Source of the DNA: Cinnamomum chago
Taxonomy: Eukaryota > Streptophyta > Magnoliopsida > Laurales > Lauraceae
Reading direction: 5' to 3'
DNA: 64,000 bases
Assembly (NCBI GenBank): GCA_038049695.1
Contig: CP142456.1
Location: 20,122,501 to 20,186,500, forward strand
Positions 59,319 through 64,000 of the stretch are shown one piece after another. Position 1 is the stretch's first letter. Every line of letters begins with the position of its first letter. Under the pieces are notes generated by a model. The model was not told the DNA's origin. It saw nothing but the letters and a program-made list of their open reading frames with translations, and did no database searches. The position numbers were made by a program, and so were the translations under genes.

Positions 59319-60578
59319 GAAAGAAGATCAAATCAACTCCAATTCAAATTACAATTGCTTTGCTTACAAGTCAAGCCAAGACAAAGTTTTATTTTTGGAA
59401 GAGTCTCAAGCCAAAAAGGAGGAAAAGACTATAAATAGACCCCTAGGGAAGACGTCCAAAGGCCCTCTAGCCTAGGATGTCCAACCCCCCCTATTAGATC
59501 TAGGTCCTCTAGTTCTAATTCTCCACTTTTCTATTTTTCTTAAGGTAGCTTTGGGCCTTGTCCAAGCAAAACTTAGTTTATGAGGAGCTGAAGTTATACT
59601 TTAGAATGTTCTTGATGAAGATCTTTTTCTTTCGTGCAATGGTCGGTTAACGTAGTGATTGTGGCTCTAAATGAAGTTAAGTATGCAATAATTTCTCTTT
59701 ATTCATGTGAATGCTTGTTGATCTAGTTGTTTTATGTGCTTGAATGTTAGAATAGGCTTGTCTTCGTACCAGCAGGTGCCTTTCTTTTTGTAGCTCGCAA
59801 TGTTAAAATAAGCCTTTTATCATCTATGCTTACTTTTGATAGATTATGCTTGGGAATATGTTTTTTTTTTTGTTTTGTTTTGTTTTTTAGTCTATGCTTA
59901 GGTTTGATAGGTGATTATTAGGTAATTCTAACACTTTTATAAAGGGAAGGAGGTCTTGGGTGTTTTGATAAATCTTTTTTAGAAAAACTATCTCTTCAAA
60001 TCTACTCATGTTCACACAACTTTAAAACATTCAAACCGCTCCGCATTAAGTTATGACATACATTATTTAACTGTAAAAGGCAAGGCTTTAGCTATGAACG
60101 AGGTTCTAGTATACAAAACACACCACTCAGGTTGTATCGATCCTGTCCATATTTAATGTCAGCCACTAATAGTATATATGTTCCTCTTAAAAGAAGTGAG
60201 ACAGAAGACTACTTCAAGATTTGAAGCCAACTATATCAAGCCCTGAGGCTTCAAACTAATGGTCAGCTACAAAACCAAGCAGAAAACAATAAAATCATAA
60301 AACCAAACGGTAATGCCACATCTTATTGGATTCAAATTGCAATCCATGGTTCCAAAAGAAGCAATTATCTAATAGAATTTCCCTTGGATCGAAGAAAAAC
60401 TGAAGACAGGTCAAGAGGAGTTGAAGGAAAGATAAACACAGATCCATTGCACATAGGATGGTTATTGGAACCTACTCATCTTCAAAATCAAGACCCTCAA
60501 ATTGCCAGATCATGCAACGAATGACTCTTGGGGGATCAATCAACAGAGAAAAAAAATTTCGTAGGAAAAAAGGCCTAA

Positions 60579-61022
60579 CAAGAAAACATGAAAAAAATGA
60601 AGGGCTTTAATTCTGCTCACGATTCAATAATTCTAACACCACCACCACTAACAATAATAACAACAAGAATCAAGAAGTAAAGAAACACAAATCGCAAAGC
60701 CCTAATAATTGACATGAAACATCGGATCTATAACCAACAAAACACAACACAATCACAAAAACAAACAATAACAGTACTGCTTAATAAAGTAACTCAAATG
60801 CAACCCACTTGATAATTGTTTTCAAATTAGCATTAAAATATTACATTTGTAGTTTATAGACAGGATATGCAAAATTGGATGCAATTTACATTGATAAAAC
60901 AAATGACTGCTAAAAATTGTTGATCCCACTGTTTATCAAAGAAAATTTTGAGGAACTGTAACAAATAAAAAAAAAACGCAAAACAATAAAAAAAAATTAC
61001 AGTAATCAGCCTCTTTGCTCTA
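60579..61022 (-). other. 3' flank of MADS gene B
   Basis: Non-coding and closely matching 13193-13631 of unit A; presumed 3' UTR and downstream DNA. Confidence 0.6.
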
Positions 61023-62171
61023 CTATGGGGTTCTCTGAGAAGGCGGATCTAACTCTGCTTCCAATCCATCAAGCAACCAATCTGAATATACAAAATCTCC
61101 CGCACAAAAAGAAGAGGAACTTGGTGCAGAAATAATTTCACCGTATGCTTGCTGATTATTTAGAGAAGTCGAGTAACAAAAGGATGCTTCCATCGGGGGC
61201 ACTTCTTTAGTAACCAAATTTGTTTGAAACAAACCAGATTTCTCTGAATGTAAGTTAGTAACATTTTCCACTGGAAATAATTCTGTCTCATAATCAGCCA
61301 CTGTTTCCTCTAAATATGAGTCGGTAGCATATTTCTCTAGCCACAAATCTGCAATGTGATCAGCATTGATAAAAGGAAAACCACTCCCTCGAATTGTCTC
61401 TCCATTAAAGTTACCCTGCAAAGCAGTTGTGTAGTGATGACTTATGGAAGTGGAAGCTGTCTCATTCCAACAACCATCAAGCTCAACATCTCTATGAACT
61501 GGTAGAAAAGTTGGATCTTTGATAGAATGAGAACAGCTAAGGTCATCAGCAGAAAATAGATCAGTGCCACAGCCGGGTGACACATGGTAAGAAGAATCTA
61601 CCAGAATTTTGTTGCCTGTACTAGAAGTTATCAATGAGTTCACATCATTCTCATGTTTGTGTTGGACTTCCACTAGAGGAGGAGCATTGTTACAATAATA
61701 GCTTTTATTGTTCTCTCCTAAACCTGAATGTGTAAAGGAAGCATCCTTATCAGTTGAATGATCATCCATGCTATTGTTCTTCTGGGAGATACCGACCATG
61801 GTCTGCACTGGCGTGTCTTTCAACATTGTAAGGGCTGAAGCATACTCCATCAACTCATTGCCTATCGACCCTTCGCTATTAATAAGCTTGATATTTGATT
61901 TCTCTTGATGTATCACAGTATGAATTTTCTCTTGCTCAGTAAATCGTAGGTGATGATTCTGATCATATTTATCAATGATATCCTCTACTGAACTACTTCC
62001 AAAGGAGAATGGTCTTCCACCAACTGTGAACCCAATTACAGCCACTTCCACTCCAAAATCCACTGCCAATTTTTTGGCCTTCTTAAACAGACCCTCTTTT
62101 CTCTTCGAAAGTGTGACAAATCTCTTTTGCTTGTCCTCAATTTTTTTCATTTCTATCTTCCTCTTACCCAT
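61023..62171 (-). CDS. Type I MADS-box transcription factor (M-alpha, AGL62-like), copy B
   Basis: The intact, intronless frame encodes 382 aa. The MADS domain (residues 1-60) differs from copy A at four positions (I8M, R9K, L37V, A51G), and by eye about 44 of 383 positions differ overall, with a one-residue gap, giving about 88-89% identity. Changes cluster in the middle (residues 115-250); the segment from GSGFPFINADHIADLWLEKY to GLFQTNLVTK is nearly unchanged. Family role as for copy A: DNA binding, probably with an M-gamma partner, in reproductive tissue. The ATG context and about 160 bases upstream match copy A, after which about 1 kb of unrelated sequence intervenes, so the two promoters differ. 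Confidence 0.92.
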   Translation of the reverse strand: MGKRKIEMKKIEDKQKRFVTLSKRKEGLFKKAKKLAVDFGVEVAVIGFTVGGRPFSFGSSSVEDIIDKYDQNHHLRFTEQEKIHTVIHQEKSNIKLINSEGSIGNELMEYASALTMLKDTPVQTMVGISQKNNSMDDHSTDKDASFTHSGLGENNKSYYCNNAPPLVEVQHKHENDVNSLITSSTGNKILVDSSYHVSPGCGTDLFSADDLSCSHSIKDPTFLPVHRDVELDGCWNETASTSISHHYTTALQGNFNGETIRGSGFPFINADHIADLWLEKYATDSYLEETVADYETELFPVENVTNLHSEKSGLFQTNLVTKEVPPMEASFCYSTSLNNQQAYGEIISAPSSSSFCAGDFVYSDWLLDGLEAELDPPSQRTP

Positions 62172-62332
62172 ATTATTAATGTGAAAATAAAACCTGAAAC
62201 ATGAAGAAGAGAATTTAAAGAATTAAAAAATAGATCAAACAATAAATTGGATAGTATAAAAATAGTAGCAACTCGCATCAATCTCATCAAAACAGAATTT
62301 GTGCAGGTCTGAAGATGAATATGTTAAAAAAA

Positions 62333-63349
62333 TGGCATGCAAGGGCACCCGTCCAACAGTTGAAAGCAGACAACATAAGGACTCATTTTGGAAGACTACT
62401 ACATTGTTACCACATGGCTCTGCATAATGGGAGTATAATGACACATTATAGAGCTCAGATCCTCCTGTTGCTCAACCAGACAACTCCCTGAATATGAGGC
62501 TGATATTTAACAATTCACACCTCACATTGCATAAGTATATCACGAACGACTTCATTGGAAATATTCCTATAGTTTTATAGTAAAAACACTTGTCAATGTA
62601 GTCTATTCCACTGCACGTATCACCCTAGGTTCTCACAAACCTATTAAAAAGAATACACCATTCTACTCAGTTTGGAACTTAGTTATTGCTTAATAGAAAA
62701 AGAAGCCATAAACATGTTGACATGAGTCAAGTCAATGCTTCAAGAACTGAACAACATGATAAGAATATGCGGAATCAATTCTAAAAAATTGGCTAGGATA
62801 ATGCAAAACTAATTTTCAAAAGATTTGGTAGATAAACATAAATTTTTGGGTAGGCATTTTTAACTCAGCTACCAATGTGATATCTTTTTCTATTTTTGAT
62901 TTTTCTTAATTCTCACCATTCAATCTAATTATGTTGACATGGTCATATTAACTAATCTAGATTGTTACAATCCACTAAAACACACCATGGCCATGTTGGA
63001 CGTAAAGCGCCTATTGTTGGCTAGTCATCTTTCAGTCATCATTGATGCCTTATGCCATCTATTTCAAGACTGCTTCCTGAGTTCCACTTTTTCTACTAAT
63101 GGCTAGTTGTCTTCAATTAATACTAACGTGAACAAAGAAAGCAAATTAGCTGAATCCTGAAAATCTAGATCATGGAACCTTTCCTTGGACATAGATCAAA
63201 TATCTTCTCACTGAAGTCAATATTTAAAAGCAAATGAGCAACCTACTCATATCATCCACATCAAAAGGATTCAGATGATTTTCTCTTCTCTATTTTTTCA
63301 ACAGATGGCAATAGATTGGGTTACACAATTCACAGTTCGGGTTCATTAA
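62333..63349. other. ~1-kb block upstream of MADS gene B, absent from unit A
   Basis: Unit A runs from 'atgttaaaaaa' directly into 'tcatatagattcc' (about 14940), while B has about 1017 bases between. No terminal repeats, LTR ends or reading frames are recognised, so it could be an insertion in B or a deletion in A. It begins about 160 bases upstream of the MADS ATG. Confidence 0.6.
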
Positions 63350-64000
63350 TCATATAGATTCCAAACTATGCCGTCTTCTTTTTGGGCGGTCCCATTTAAT
63401 GATATTGTACCCCACCTGTTTTAAATCCAAAGTATCATATTAAACACTAGCTGCAATGATATTGCAAATCCTAAAACTTTGCTTTGATAGCAGCAGCAAT
63501 CATTGCTAAATTTATCATTCGTAAAATGCAATTTATTTCAAAAGAAAATTAAAACTAATTGTGTGTTTATAGATTCAGTGGGATGCAAGCCCATCAATTG
63601 GAAGTTGGGCCGTTGGGGTCTACCAACTAAAGGGGCAAGCTTTGATTTATGAACCTTTGTGTACCAGTTATAAGAGGTAACTAATTATTTTCTGCTTTGC
63701 TGTGGGAAACCGTTTCTTACAGGGTTGGAAAGGCTTATTTAATCTGTGGAAAGAGGAAGCCTACACAATAAATTTTACAGAAAAACTTCTTGTTCGCGGG
63801 TTAATTTCGAAAGGGTGAAGTCCTATATCAGGTAATATGAGGAGAGCCAACTTGTGTTCTGCTGAGCCACAGCAGTTCCGGACTTATTCCGACTCGAGTT
63901 AGGTTCAAGCAGCATCATTTTCTTTCCCTTCTTCTTTTTTTGAACAGTAACAAAAGATTTTATTAAAAGAGAAGCTTGTGTTTTTTCAACAATAAATTTC

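Larger units (their letters stand above)
57224..64000. repeat. Segmental duplication, unit B (continues past the window)
   Basis: Same order and orientation as unit A, but shorter: it lacks the A-specific inserts at 398-1073, 1746-6745, 6766-8541, 9455-13187, 15207-15521 and 15868-16375. It carries its own solo LTR (57606-59318) and about 1 kb of extra sequence (62333-63349). The last bases of the window still match unit A near 16440. Confidence 0.9.

Overview
The window is nuclear DNA of a flowering plant. It is AT-rich and intron-bearing, and is dominated by nested plant transposable elements: Tat-lineage Ty3/gypsy, Ty1/copia, solo LTRs of chromovirus type, hAT-like, PIF/Harbinger, CACTA and SINE remnants. 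The only intact host genes are two type I MADS-box genes. The species cannot be named from the sequence.

Layout. A segmental duplication frames the window. Unit A (1 to about 16440) and unit B (57224 to 64000, running off the end) lie in the same orientation, and each carries one intronless M-alpha-like MADS gene on the minus strand (13632-14783 and 61023-62171; about 88-89% identical proteins). Comparing the units shows which insertions came after the duplication. Unit A alone has a 676-bp insert (398-1073), a solo LTR (9455-13187, itself holding a GC-rich insert), a hAT-like element (6766-8541, holding a MITE) and smaller inserts; a roughly 5-kb stretch with another solo LTR (3222-6147) is also absent from B. 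Unit B alone has a solo LTR (57606-59318) and about 1 kb upstream of its MADS gene.

Between the units are a low-gene stretch with a SINE (17841-18024), a recurring palindromic motif (19.4-20.6 kb), a collapsed copia-type element (20642-21668) and a solo LTR (22828-25817). Then comes a cullin-1 pseudogene: two exons at 26886-27272 and a downstream exon piece at about 50066-50140. A 22.7-kb Tat-lineage gypsy element (27362-50060) splits it. This element has a 5'-truncated left LTR, an extra ORF before gag, gag-PR-RT-RNaseH, a second archaeal-type RNase H, integrase, several arrays of short tandem repeats, and a multi-exon gene on the opposite strand encoding a plant mobile domain (PMD) protein. 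That antisense gene has its own TATA box, a GTAAGT donor and in-frame splicing of exon 1 to exon 2. A complete but decayed copia element (50449-56122, TSD GGATG), a MITE and a CACTA end follow.

How it fits together. The MADS pair are probably expressed or recently functional transcription factors; everything else is transposon or broken host gene. Most nonsense codons in the elements look like C-to-T or G-to-A changes, as expected of methylated, silenced transposons. The feature most worth following is the antisense spliced PMD gene inside the gypsy element. Related antisense ORFs and PMD captures are known in this lineage, so its novelty lies in the detailed architecture.
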